64,000 bases of DNA from Agathobaculum sp. NTUH-O15-33 (lineage in GTDB: Bacteria > Bacillota > Clostridia > Oscillospirales > Butyricicoccaceae): NCBI RefSeq assembly GCF_033193315.1, contig NZ_CP136187.1:434001-498000 (forward strand), written 5' to 3'. The stretch's first letter is position 1, and the number at the start of each line of letters is the position of its first letter. Position numbers and translations under genes: made by a program. Positions 34,724 through 42,701 of the stretch are shown here, piece by piece. The notes beneath the pieces were generated by a model. That model ran no database searches. It was given only the letters and a program-made list of their open reading frames with translations, and had not been told where the DNA came from.

Positions 34724-35412
34724 GCTTCGTCCTCCGTTTCGCCTGCCATAAAGTGCAGATAGATCATAGATAGCCCGGAAAATACCTTGGCGCCAATCAA
34801 AACATTGATGATCAGCAGATATAAGCGGTGCTGCCGGTAGCTCCAGCCGCCGCTTGACGCAAGAAACACCATGCCGGTAATCAGGATGAGGGCGTACATC
34901 AGCTTTTCCAGCCGCGCGCCGGTTTGCAGGCGAAGCAGCTGCCGTCCCTCCGCAAAATGCGCGCTGATCACGATCGCGGCCAGAATAGCGCCGCCCTGAA
35001 AGCCGCCGCCCGGGCCGTCCATACCGGTGACGACCGTATAAACGCCCGCCAGCGCGATCAGCAGATACACAGGGCCGAGCGAACCGATCATGATGCGCGA
35101 CGCGCCGTCATGCCTTGGCGCGCCGGAGGACGCGATGTTCGGATGCACCCGCTCACTGCCCGATAGGCTGCCAAATTGCGATACGCCGATGACCGATACG
35201 AGCAGCAGCAGCGCTTCTAGCAGCGTATCAAACAAACGGTAATCGAGATAAATGGCGGCGACGAGATTTTCCGCGCCGGTTTCAGTTAGGCCGCGCGAAA
35301 ACACCGCGTCGAACAGGGGAGAGGGGCCGGGCGCGCCCATCAGAAAATATCCCGCGAACAGGCCGCCGCCCACCAGCAGGATGAATAGGAGGCCGATCTT
35401 TCTCTGCGTCAT
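34720..35412 (-). CDS. mrpB: Mrp antiporter subunit B with N-terminal MbhE-like part
   Basis: 230 aa. The C-terminal two thirds is MnhB-like with DGPGGGFQGGAILAAIVISA. The N-terminus (residues about 1-85, including YLDYRLFDTLLEALLLLVSV) corresponds to the segment that is a separate MbhE subunit in archaeal Mbh or the end of MrpA in classical Mrp. So it is an MbhE-MbhF-like fusion. It overlaps both neighbours by 4 bp. Confidence 0.82.
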   Translation of the reverse strand: MTQRKIGLLFILLVGGGLFAGYFLMGAPGPSPLFDAVFSRGLTETGAENLVAAIYLDYRLFDTLLEALLLLVSVIGVSQFGSLSGSERVHPNIASSGAPRHDGASRIMIGSLGPVYLLIALAGVYTVVTGMDGPGGGFQGGAILAAIVISAHFAEGRQLLRLQTGARLEKLMYALILITGMVFLASSGGWSYRQHRLYLLIINVLIGAKVFSGLSMIYLHFMAGETEDEA

Positions 35413-35957
35413 GCGCGGCCCTCCCTGTAATCCGTCGCGCTTTGCGCAAGGCTGTCTTGCAGGGAGACCGAAAAGCCTTCGGCTTCCAGCGACGCGAAGA
35501 TCTCTTTTACATATTGGCTGCTTTCCTCGCGGTGCAGTACAATCGCGTTGCCGTCCTGCTCCACCACAAGATCGCAGCCGGGGCGGGAAAGGAGCGCGGC
35601 GGCATCTTCCTGTGCGCGCAGCATATGCGGCTCCAGTTCGCGCGTCTTCAAGGCGCGACTGATCGCCCCGGAAATGCGCGCGTCGCCGTCCGGCTCACCC
35701 GGTCCGGTCAGGTAGACGGTAAAAATACGGTACTTTTTCAGCGTTACCAAAAAGATCACGGTGGAAAGCGTCGCGCCCACCACGATCTCGGCAAGCGCCA
35801 CATCGGGCGCGCCCAGCAGCAAATAGCCCAGCGCGGCAAAGGCGGAAAGCGCCCCCGCGAACACCACGGCGGAAAGCAGGCGGTCGGTGATCACGGTAAG
35901 CACGGCGGCGGCGACCATCAGCCCAAGCACCACATACAGCGGCAGGCTATTCGACAT
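35409..35957 (-). CDS. DUF4040 (MrpA C-terminal/MbhD-like) antiporter subunit
   Basis: 182 aa. Three helices (residues about 4-80) with LLGAPDVALAEIVVGATLST, the DUF4040 signature otherwise found at the C-terminal end of MrpA. A cytoplasmic extension of about 95 residues follows (SAISRALKTRELEPHMLRAQ), which is not a known part of the family. ATG 35957 with GAGGAGG upstream was preferred over a longer frame. Overlaps MrpG by 11 bp. Confidence 0.82.
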   Translation of the reverse strand: MSNSLPLYVVLGLMVAAAVLTVITDRLLSAVVFAGALSAFAALGYLLLGAPDVALAEIVVGATLSTVIFLVTLKKYRIFTVYLTGPGEPDGDARISGAISRALKTRELEPHMLRAQEDAAALLSRPGCDLVVEQDGNAIVLHREESSQYVKEIFASLEAEGFSVSLQDSLAQSATDYREGRA

Positions 35958-36249
35958 GCTCTTGCACCTCCTCGCGGTGGCCCGAAAGGTAAGCGGAGCG
36001 GCCAAGCTTATGGGTAATCAGCGGGGCGGTCAACAATACCGCGCCCATCAGCAGCGCTATTTTAAGAGAAAACGGCGTTAAGCCCTGACGGAGCAGCACG
36101 CCAAGCAGCAGGACGAGCAGGCCCGCCGTATCGACCAGCGCGCCCGCGAGCAGGCGGCGGTAAAAACCTCTTGCGCGGATCAGCCCGATCATGCCGCAGG
36201 CGATGATGACTAGGCCGAGGGCAAGGACCAGATTGCCAAGCAGCAGCAT
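35947..36249 (-). CDS. mrpG: Mrp antiporter subunit G
   Basis: 100 aa, three helices, with IACGMIGLIRARGFYRRLLA near residues 18-37, the G-subunit hallmark. ATG 36249 overlaps the MrpF stop (TGATG); an in-frame TTG one codon earlier is possible. Confidence 0.85.
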   Translation of the reverse strand: MLLLGNLVLALGLVIIACGMIGLIRARGFYRRLLAGALVDTAGLLVLLLGVLLRQGLTPFSLKIALLMGAVLLTAPLITHKLGRSAYLSGHREEVQEHVE

Positions 36250-36503
36250 CAAAGATCCCCCTTCCGGCGCAGATAGACGGCGTAGAACTGCACATCCATA
36301 AACCCGAGCAGTGCGAAGGCGAGCGCCACGTCAAGGTACATGCTTTCGCCCGTATGGGCCGCCCACAGCACGATCGCGGCTACGATCAGAGCGGATTCTA
36401 GGCCGAGAAACAGCACGCGGGAAAACGCTTCCCGCGCGCGAACGAGCAAAACAAAGCACACGAGCATGCAGGCCAAAATGAAGCCAAGGGCAAAAAGAAT
36501 CAT
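36249..36503 (-). CDS. mrpF: Mrp antiporter subunit F
   Basis: 84 aa, three helices with LVRAREAFSRVLFLGLESAL, and DVALAFALLGFMDVQFYAVY, typical of MrpF. It overlaps MrpE and MrpG. Confidence 0.85.
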   Translation of the reverse strand: MILFALGFILACMLVCFVLLVRAREAFSRVLFLGLESALIVAAIVLWAAHTGESMYLDVALAFALLGFMDVQFYAVYLRRKGDL

Positions 36504-36979
36504 GACCGCCCCCCCTTTTTCGGCAGCCGCTTTTCAAAATGGGCGGCCACGTCCTGCCGGGCTTCCGGTTGCGCGGGTGGGTCGGCGCACAGTACGGCGT
36601 ATTCCGTTTCGTTTTCCTCCAAGGTCACGGTGCCCGGCGTGAGCGTGATGCTGTTTGCAACGAGCACGCGGCCTTGCTCGTTCGCTGCGGGACGCAGGTG
36701 CAAAATAGCGGCCTGAAAGAGGTGGGGACGCAGCACGGCGCGCATTTGCCGCGCGGTCGCCGCCGCCATATCGGCAAGAAGCAGCGCGCCGTAGCGCAGC
36801 AGCGACAGCCCATGCAGCGGCAGTACAGCCGCTTTGCCAATGGGACGAACGGCAGCGGCAAAAAGCAGCCCAGCGACAGCGCCGGTCGCCACGCCGCCAA
36901 GGCACAGCCGCTCGAGCAGGATGGAAAAGACGATCGCGCCGGCGCCGGCGCATAAGAGATGTGTCATGCGTATGCGCAT
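36500..36979 (-). CDS. mrpE: Mrp antiporter subunit E
   Basis: 159 aa. Two N-terminal helices, then a third (YGALLLADMAAATARQM) and a cytoplasmic beta domain with VLVANSITLTPGTVTLE, the MrpE hallmark. It is the first gene of the operon, with AAGGAGAG before the ATG. Order E-F-G-DUF4040-B-C-D matches the MbhA-H antiporter module rather than classical mrpABCDEFG. Confidence 0.87.
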   Translation of the reverse strand: MRIRMTHLLCAGAGAIVFSILLERLCLGGVATGAVAGLLFAAAVRPIGKAAVLPLHGLSLLRYGALLLADMAAATARQMRAVLRPHLFQAAILHLRPAANEQGRVLVANSITLTPGTVTLEENETEYAVLCADPPAQPEARQDVAAHFEKRLPKKGGRS

Positions 36980-37014
36980 CGGATTTCTCTCCTTCTATAA
37001 AGTTTGGTAACAAA

Positions 37015-37023
37015 ATTATAGCA
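37015..37023 (-). promoter_or_regulatory. Extended -10 promoter of the mrp operon
   Basis: TGCTATAAT on the minus strand, 36 bp before the mrpE start; no clear -35. Confidence 0.5.
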
Positions 37024-37071
37024 TAGCAAGGGGGAAAAAGGATAGATAAACCGCAAGAAAATTCAAGAGAA

Positions 37072-37108
37072 ATGGCACGCCGCGGCATAAATGCCTGCGG
37101 CGTGCCAT
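37072..37108 (-). terminator. Hairpin after the lipoprotein hydrolase gene
   Basis: ATGGCACGCCGC and GCGGCGTGCCAT, perfect arms with GGCAT/ATGCC extending the stem. On the minus side it is followed by TTTCTCTTG. It separates the hydrolase from the mrp operon. Confidence 0.65.
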
Positions 37109-37130
37109 GGAACAAGCAAACGATTAAGCT

Positions 37131-38135
37131 TTATGCGGCCGTCAAATACCGGTAGGTATAGGAAACCGCCGCGTCGAGCACGATGCGGGTATAATCAGGC
37201 CGGTCGCTTTCCAGACCAAGATCGTGATCCATGCCCGGCACGCAGAGATATGCCATGCCGGAATGCTCGATCACCCACTGGTAGGTCACCGGATTAATTA
37301 CGCTGTCCTGATCTCCGTAGATCATCAGGCCGTGGCCGCCGTTTTGAATAAAGGCGGTCAGTTCGTCGCCGGTCTTGGAGGAATTCACCTGATCAAAAAA
37401 GGCTTTGGACATGGTGAGTTCGCGCCCTACAAAACCGGAAGCGGTCTCGTTAAAGACTTCGCCATTCGCCTGCGCGGCCGCGTTCAGCGTTTCCCAATCA
37501 AGCGCGGCCCCGGCGGCGGTAAGCAGCGAGGTCGCGCCGTTATCCGCGGCGGGGTTGAGCAGCACCATCGTGGAGATGTTGCTGTTTTGGGAAACAAATT
37601 TAGGGCCGACCTTGCCGCCCATGCTCCAGCCGATCATGGCGGCGCGGTTTGCGTCGAAATCATAGGTTTCCATACAATAGTCGTAAGCATCCTGCACGTC
37701 GGAAACGCAGTTATCCAGCGTATAGTTGCGGAAATCATCCCCCGATTCACCGGAGCCCGGCTGATCGATACGGATGGTGCCGATGCCAAGCGAAAGCAGT
37801 TGATCCGCCATGCTTTCGTAAGGATAGGTCTCGTCCGTGCCATTGGCAAAAAAGCCGAATTCTTCGTCTTTGGAACCAAGAAAACCGTGAACAAGCACGG
37901 CTACAGGGCAGGTTTTTCCTTCAGCGTGCGCCGGTACGGTCACACCGATTGGAATTTCGACAGAAGCGTCGCGGCTGGAAGGAATGGCGGCGTACGTATC
38001 GACCGCGTCGATGACTACGGGCGCCGGGGTTGCCGGGTCGCCCCCGTCGGCGGAGGGGGAAGGGCCGCCGCATGCGGCCATGGAGAGACAGAGGGCGAGT
38101 GTCAACAGCAGGGCAGTCAGTTTTTTCTTTTGCAT
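37131..38135 (-). CDS. Alpha/beta hydrolase lipoprotein
   Basis: 334 aa. A lipoprotein signal peptide (MQKKKLTALLLTLALCLSMA, then AC at the lipobox Cys22) is followed by a Ser/Pro linker and a hydrolase domain with VLVHGFLGSKDE (oxyanion), IGWSMGGKVG (nucleophile Ser), IYGDQDS (acid) and GMDHDLG (His). ATG with AAGGAG upstream. Extracytoplasmic esterase or amidase of unknown substrate. Confidence 0.85.
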   Translation of the reverse strand: MQKKKLTALLLTLALCLSMAACGGPSPSADGGDPATPAPVVIDAVDTYAAIPSSRDASVEIPIGVTVPAHAEGKTCPVAVLVHGFLGSKDEEFGFFANGTDETYPYESMADQLLSLGIGTIRIDQPGSGESGDDFRNYTLDNCVSDVQDAYDYCMETYDFDANRAAMIGWSMGGKVGPKFVSQNSNISTMVLLNPAADNGATSLLTAAGAALDWETLNAAAQANGEVFNETASGFVGRELTMSKAFFDQVNSSKTGDELTAFIQNGGHGLMIYGDQDSVINPVTYQWVIEHSGMAYLCVPGMDHDLGLESDRPDYTRIVLDAAVSYTYRYLTAA

Positions 38136-38261
38136 CGCTATCTCCTTTTCATATGGCGAATGGGTGATAGCGCTTTCCGCGGGAAGCGACTGGGCGAATC
38201 GTTTTGTGTCAACACAAAAATTCAACCCATATTATAGGCCTTGAAATAAATATAGCACCAT

Positions 38262-38294
38262 AAAAAGGCGTTGTCAATTCGACAACGCCTTTTT
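38262..38294. terminator. Bidirectional terminator
   Basis: AAAAAGGCGTTGTC, loop AATT, GACAACGCCTTTTT. It lies just downstream of the NagD-type gene on the minus strand, upstream of the hydrolase gene. Confidence 0.88.
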
Positions 38295-38337
38295 GGCGAA
38301 TATTACAGAATGCATGGATGCTGGTTGGGTAGAATGC

Positions 38338-39129
38338 TTACGCTTCGGGCGGGATGTCGCCCACGCCGTTCAAGATATGGTGCGGGCGATAGGCATAGTT
38401 TTCAACTTCCGCGCGCGTGGTGCAGCCCGAAAGCACCAGAACGGTATCAAGGCCGGTCTCCATACCCGCGACAATGTCGGTATCCATACGGTCGCCCACC
38501 ATGGCGGCCTCGTGCGAATGCACGCCCAGCAGGCGAAGGCCTGTACGCATCATCAACGGGTTTGGCTTGCCGACGAAGTAGGCGGGCTTGCCTGTCGCCA
38601 GCTCGATCGGTGATACGAGCGCGCGGCAGGCGGGGATGATCCCGTCCTCCGAGGGGCCGGTCAGGTCTGAGTTGGTCGCGATCAGGCGAGCGCCGCCGTT
38701 TACCAAGCTGACCGCCTTGAGAATCGTCTGGTAGTTATAGTTCGAGGTCTCGCCGCAGATGACGTAATCGGGATCGACATCGTTCATGACGATGCCGGCT
38801 TCATACAGCGCGCCGACCAGCCCGGGCGCGCCGATGATATAAGCCGATGCGCCCGGCTTTTGGCTGGCCACGAATTTCGCCGTAGCAAGCGCCGAGGTGT
38901 AAAAATGCTCCTCGCCGATCTCCAATCCCATGCGGGCAAGCTTTTGCTGCAATTCGCGCGGAGAGCGCTCGGAAGAGTTGGTCAGAAACAGAAAACTTTT
39001 GTTTTCCCGCTGCAGCCAATCGACAAAATCGGTCACGCCGTCCAGCAGCCGGTTGCCGTGATAGATGACGCCGTCCATGTCGCACATAAAGCCCTTTTTT
39101 GCGCGCAGCTCTTCTAACAATCCATTCAT
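38338..39129 (-). CDS. NagD-type HAD-superfamily (class IIA) phosphatase
   Basis: 263 aa. HAD motif I is CDMDGVIYHGN, motif II LTNSS, motif III Lys in GKPNPLMMRTGLRLLG, and motif IV GDRMDTDI; the C2A cap lies between. Members are nucleotide or sugar-phosphate phosphatases. ATG 39129 with AGAGGAG upstream. Confidence 0.9.
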   Translation of the reverse strand: MNGLLEELRAKKGFMCDMDGVIYHGNRLLDGVTDFVDWLQRENKSFLFLTNSSERSPRELQQKLARMGLEIGEEHFYTSALATAKFVASQKPGASAYIIGAPGLVGALYEAGIVMNDVDPDYVICGETSNYNYQTILKAVSLVNGGARLIATNSDLTGPSEDGIIPACRALVSPIELATGKPAYFVGKPNPLMMRTGLRLLGVHSHEAAMVGDRMDTDIVAGMETGLDTVLVLSGCTTRAEVENYAYRPHHILNGVGDIPPEA

Positions 39130-39276
39130 ATATAATAATTCTCCTCTGTATGATATCATGAGTAGTATTCCGCTCACTGCTTCCATTATCGGAAAAAATT
39201 GCGCCGCCGTCAAGAGAAGAAAGGCAAGAAAACGTAAAATTTCCGTGAAGCGGTAGACGCTATGGCGTGAAACGGG

Positions 39277-39493
39277 TATTCGTGGTATAATAGCCGTAAA
39301 GCGCCTATTATACTTTGATTAAATTAATTATACCATCAGCGGCGCTTAGGTGCGTTTTAACTCTTCGGAATTGCTTGCCGCTGTGGTACAATAGCCGTAA
39401 AGCGGCTATTATATCCGGATTAAATTAGTAAGGCCGCCAACGGCGCTTAGGAATAGAAAAAGCCCGTTCAAATACCTGCCGCCGTGGTATACT
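39277..39493 (+). repeat. Promoter-bearing ~100-bp repeats, two tandem copies
   Basis: Three TGGTA(T/C)A(A/C)T boxes at 39283, 39384 and 39485 are each exactly 101 bp apart. After the first two boxes comes a hairpin AATAGCCG/CGGCTATT (39391-39411 in the second copy), then GATTAAATTA, then an inverted copy of the end (TTATACCATCAGCGGCG in the first unit, GCCAACGGCG in the second) and CTTAGG. The same unit occurs at 6.9 and 55.7 kb. The last box, TGGTATACT, is the likely -10 of the esterase gene. Confidence 0.75.
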
Positions 39494-39526
39494 AAGAACA
39501 TTAAAAAAGAACGGAGCACAAATAAT

Positions 39527-40526
39527 ATGGCCATTAACAAGGCAATGCGCACCGCTTTGCGGGCGCTGTCCTATCCGGCTTCAATCGACCTGAGCAAAAC
39601 CTATAAGGTCGAGCGGGTGCTTCGCGGATTGAGCGCGCCGCTTTCGCCGCTGTACCAGCTATGGGACAAAAAGATCGAGCGGGACGGGCACGAGGTGCGC
39701 GTGCGCATCTACACGCCCAAGGTGCAGACAGATAACCGGTTGCTGCTCTTTTTCCACGGCGGCGGCTGGGTGCTGGAAAATGTAGATACCTACAACACCG
39801 TGTGCCGTAATTTGGCCAAGCGGACGGGCTGCCGCGTCGCTTCGGTCGAATACAGCCTTGGCGCCCGAGCATGCCTTCCCCGAAGGGCTGGAGGATTGCT
39901 ACGCGGCCGCGCGGGCGGTCTATCAAAATCCGGATCTATTCGGTGTGGATTGCCGCGAGATCACGCTTATCGGCGATTCGGCGGGCGGGAATCTGGCGGC
40001 GGCGGTCTCGCTGATGGCGCGCGATAGGGGAGAATTTGAAATTGCCCGGCAAATTCTGATTTACCCCGCTACCTATAACGATCATTCACCGGATTCCCGC
40101 TTTGAATCCGTACGGGAAAACGGGTACGATTACCTGCTCACGGCAAAACGCGTGCGGGACTATATGGCGCTTTACGCGGGGGACGAGCCGGAATGCATGA
40201 ACGATCCCTATTTTGCGCCGCTGCTGGCAAAGGATCTATCGCGTCAGCCGCGCACGCTGGTTGTTACCGCTGAATTTGACCCGCTGCGCGACGAAGGCGA
40301 AGCGTATGCCTATGCGCTTCGGCGCGCAGGAAACGAGGTCATGCTTTACCGCATGCCCGATACGTTGCACGGTTATTTTTCCTTGCCGCCCCGCTACTCC
40401 GCGGTACGGCACACCTACGATATGATCGATCATTTCCTGAATGGAGAGGCTGCTTCATGCCGAGAGACAAAGCAAAAAGAAAGCAAAAACGTGTACCGAA
40501 TGCAAAAACGAATAAAAAAACCTTAA
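39527..40526 (+). pseudogene. Alpha/beta hydrolase (HSL-type esterase), frameshifted
   Basis: Two overlapping frames together make one esterase of about 333 aa. The first (39527-39858) has FFHGGGWVLENVDTYN; the second carries on as APEHAFPEGLEDCYAAARAV, GDSAGGNLAAA (nucleophile), EFDPLRDEG (acid) and DTLHGYFSL (His). The junction CTTGGCGCCCGAG near 39854-39859 has one base too many compared with the expected SLAPEHAFPE. Either a true lesion or a sequence error. It overlaps the acyltransferase gene and belongs to a three-gene set. Confidence 0.8.
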
Positions 40527-41767
40527 GCTGGAGTCGGCTGGACAATGCGGCCAAGATATTCCCGCCTACCTCGCACGGGGCGGATTCGGGCGTGTTTCGT
40601 CTGTCCTGCGAGCTGCGCGAACCGGTCGACCCCGGCCTGCTGCAGCAGGCGCTGGATGATACGCTGACCCGTTTTCCCCACATGCTGATGGTTATGCGCC
40701 GGGGCGTTTTTTGGTACTATTTAGAGCAGACCGCCCAGCGGCCGCTAGTCATGCCCGAGCATGCGCCGCCTTGCGCGCCGCTCTACGAGGGGAGCGGCTC
40801 GCTCCTTTTAGAGGTGAGCTATTGGCGAAGCAAGATAAACCTTGATATGTTCCACGTGCTGGCCGACGGCGCGGGCGCGATCGCTTTTTTTGAAGCGCTC
40901 ATAACGGCCTATTTGGCGCTGTGCCATCCGGAAGCGGGCACACAGGTACAGCTGCAAGCGCCGGTTTCCCAGAAATGGGCCGACAGTTTCCAGAAATATT
41001 ACAAAATGCGCAGCGGCGAGCAATCGAGCGGAGCGGGTCGGGCCTACCGGCTGCGCGGTCCCAAGCGCCCGGACGGCGGTTTAACGATTCTGGAGGGCGT
41101 GGCGGATGTCCGTCAGGTGCTCGACGCGGCGCACCGCTATGGGGCGACGCTAACCGTATTTTTGACCGCCGTGCTGTTTGAAGCGATCCACGAGGAGATG
41201 TATGTGCGGCATCGCAAAAGGCCGGTCGTTTTGACGGTGCCGGTCGATCTGCGCGGCTTTTTTCCGAGCGACACCACGCGCAATTTCTTCAGTACCATCC
41301 GTGTGGGCTACCATTTTGGAGAGCGCAGCGGAGAATTAGAGGATATCCTCACGGAGACGGCGGCGGCCTTTAAAAGCGAGCTGACGCCGGAAAAGCTGGC
41401 GGCGCGGCTGAACAAGCTGGCTTCGCTCGAACACAACCCGCTGCTGCGGCCCATTCCGTTGGCGCTTAAAAACCCTGTGCTGCGGTTTTCGGGCTATATC
41501 GCCGATATGGGCGAGACGGCCGCGCTGTCCAACGTCGGCAAATTCAAGCTGCCGGAGGAACTCCATCCATACGTGCGCGGCTTCGGCGTGTTTATGTCGA
41601 CGGGAGCGCTTGAGCTATGCACTTGCACGTTTGACAGCAGCCTGCATTTTGGTTTTACATCGGTCAAAGAGGCCACGGATGTACAGCGCCGCTTTTTTAC
41701 GCGCCTGACTGAAATGGGGATCGAGGTCGAAATACGCAGCAACGAGTACAATGAGGAGGAACCGTAA
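40457..41767 (+). CDS. Condensation/alcohol acetyltransferase-like acyltransferase
   Basis: 436 aa. Basic N-terminus, then a CoA-dependent acyltransferase fold as in NRPS condensation and AATase families: FHVLADGAGA gives the H-x-x-x-D-G active-site form (first His of HHxxxDG replaced by Phe), and VPVDLRGFFPSDTTRNFFST matches the second conserved segment. It has no carrier-protein partner nearby. It overlaps the esterase upstream and its stop overlaps the next start (TAATG). Product unknown; lipid or sugar acylation is an inference. Confidence 0.72.
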   Translation: MPRDKAKRKQKRVPNAKTNKKTLSWSRLDNAAKIFPPTSHGADSGVFRLSCELREPVDPGLLQQALDDTLTRFPHMLMVMRRGVFWYYLEQTAQRPLVMPEHAPPCAPLYEGSGSLLLEVSYWRSKINLDMFHVLADGAGAIAFFEALITAYLALCHPEAGTQVQLQAPVSQKWADSFQKYYKMRSGEQSSGAGRAYRLRGPKRPDGGLTILEGVADVRQVLDAAHRYGATLTVFLTAVLFEAIHEEMYVRHRKRPVVLTVPVDLRGFFPSDTTRNFFSTIRVGYHFGERSGELEDILTETAAAFKSELTPEKLAARLNKLASLEHNPLLRPIPLALKNPVLRFSGYIADMGETAALSNVGKFKLPEELHPYVRGFGVFMSTGALELCTCTFDSSLHFGFTSVKEATDVQRRFFTRLTEMGIEVEIRSNEYNEEEP

Positions 41768-42432
41768 TGCAGCACTGTCCCTACTGCAAAGTGAATGTGG
41801 CGGGCCACAAGACCTGCTGCCCGCTGTGCGGCGGACAGCTTGCCGGCGAGCCCGAGCCGGATACCGAGATTTTTCCCGATTTGCCGCGTCGCCGCCTTTC
41901 CGGCAACTTTGTGTTGCGCGTGCTGGCGCTGATCGCCATTGTCGTGAGCGCCATTTCAGTATTGGTCAATATGGCGGTTTCAACGCGGGTCTGGTGGAGC
42001 GCGTTTGTCGCGGTCGGCGCTGCCTGCGTATGGGTCGCCGCGGCCATCGGGGTGCAGTACCGGCGCGATATTATGCAAAACATCATGTGGCAAATGTTTT
42101 TGATCCCGGGCCTGTCCATCCTTTGGGACCTATGGACAGGGTGGCGCGGCTGGTCGATCGATTTTGTACTGCCCTGCGTGTGTATGGCGGCGCTTTTGAC
42201 CATGCTGGTGCTCGCGACTGCGCTGCGGCTGCCGGTGCGCACCTTTGCGGGCGGCTTCAGCGCCGCCTGTGCGCTGGGGCTGGTGCCGTTTATTCTGGTC
42301 GCATGCGGCAAGGTGAATATCCGCCTGCCCTCCTTCCTCTGTGCCGGTCTCAGCATTGTGCTGCTCGCCGCCCTGTTTCTATTCCAGTGGCAGACAATCA
42401 AAGCGGAATTGGCAAGACGGTTTCATCTATAA
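41767..42432 (+). CDS. Zinc-ribbon membrane protein (DUF6320-like)
   Basis: 221 aa. A zinc ribbon (CPYCKVNVAGHKTCCPLCGG, residues 4-23), a short linker, then about six hydrophobic helices from residue 45 to 213. This ribbon-plus-membrane layout next to an acyltransferase and an esterase is a recurring clostridial gene set. Translationally coupled to the acyltransferase gene. Function unknown. Confidence 0.72.
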   Translation: MQHCPYCKVNVAGHKTCCPLCGGQLAGEPEPDTEIFPDLPRRRLSGNFVLRVLALIAIVVSAISVLVNMAVSTRVWWSAFVAVGAACVWVAAAIGVQYRRDIMQNIMWQMFLIPGLSILWDLWTGWRGWSIDFVLPCVCMAALLTMLVLATALRLPVRTFAGGFSAACALGLVPFILVACGKVNIRLPSFLCAGLSIVLLAALFLFQWQTIKAELARRFHL

Positions 42433-42436
42433 AAAA

Positions 42437-42478
42437 CTCCCCTGTAGCCCCACTCGTTTGAGTCGGACTGCGGGGGAA
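42437..42478 (+). terminator. Weak hairpin after the three-gene set
   Basis: CCCCTGTAG...ACTC and GAGT...CTGCGGGGG pair imperfectly around GTTT; followed by AATATTTG. The rest of 42480-42635 is AT-rich, with a TGTTATACT extended -10 at 42591 as the likely promoter of the polysaccharide operon. Confidence 0.4.
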
Positions 42479-42635
42479 TATTTGCTTGCGGTAAATAATT
42501 ATATATTATAATTTACTTTGGTGGTTTAACAATGAATAATTTCGATAGGAAATATTCTGGATAAGGGCTGGAAAAAATGTAGGATGCGTGTTATACTATT
42601 TTTAATCAAAAATTCTAAAAAGAAATATGTAAAAT

Positions 42636-42675
42636 ACTATATGTAAATAAATATATTTATTTATTTACATATAGT
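42636..42675. promoter_or_regulatory. Perfect 18-bp AT-rich inverted repeat in the polysaccharide operon leader
   Basis: ACTATATGTAAATAAATA, loop TATT, then its exact reverse complement. It lies after the likely -10 (42593-42598) and 27 bp before the first start codon. It would form a long RNA hairpin or serve as a dimer operator. Confidence 0.6.
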
Positions 42676-42701
42676 AATAATAAAAGGATGACAGTTTACC
42701 G

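Noticed and set aside
42437..42701. Insertion sequence or transposase remnant at the left edge of the AT-rich island
   Set aside because: No transposase frame, terminal repeats or target duplication were recognised; only a weak terminator, promoter and palindrome.
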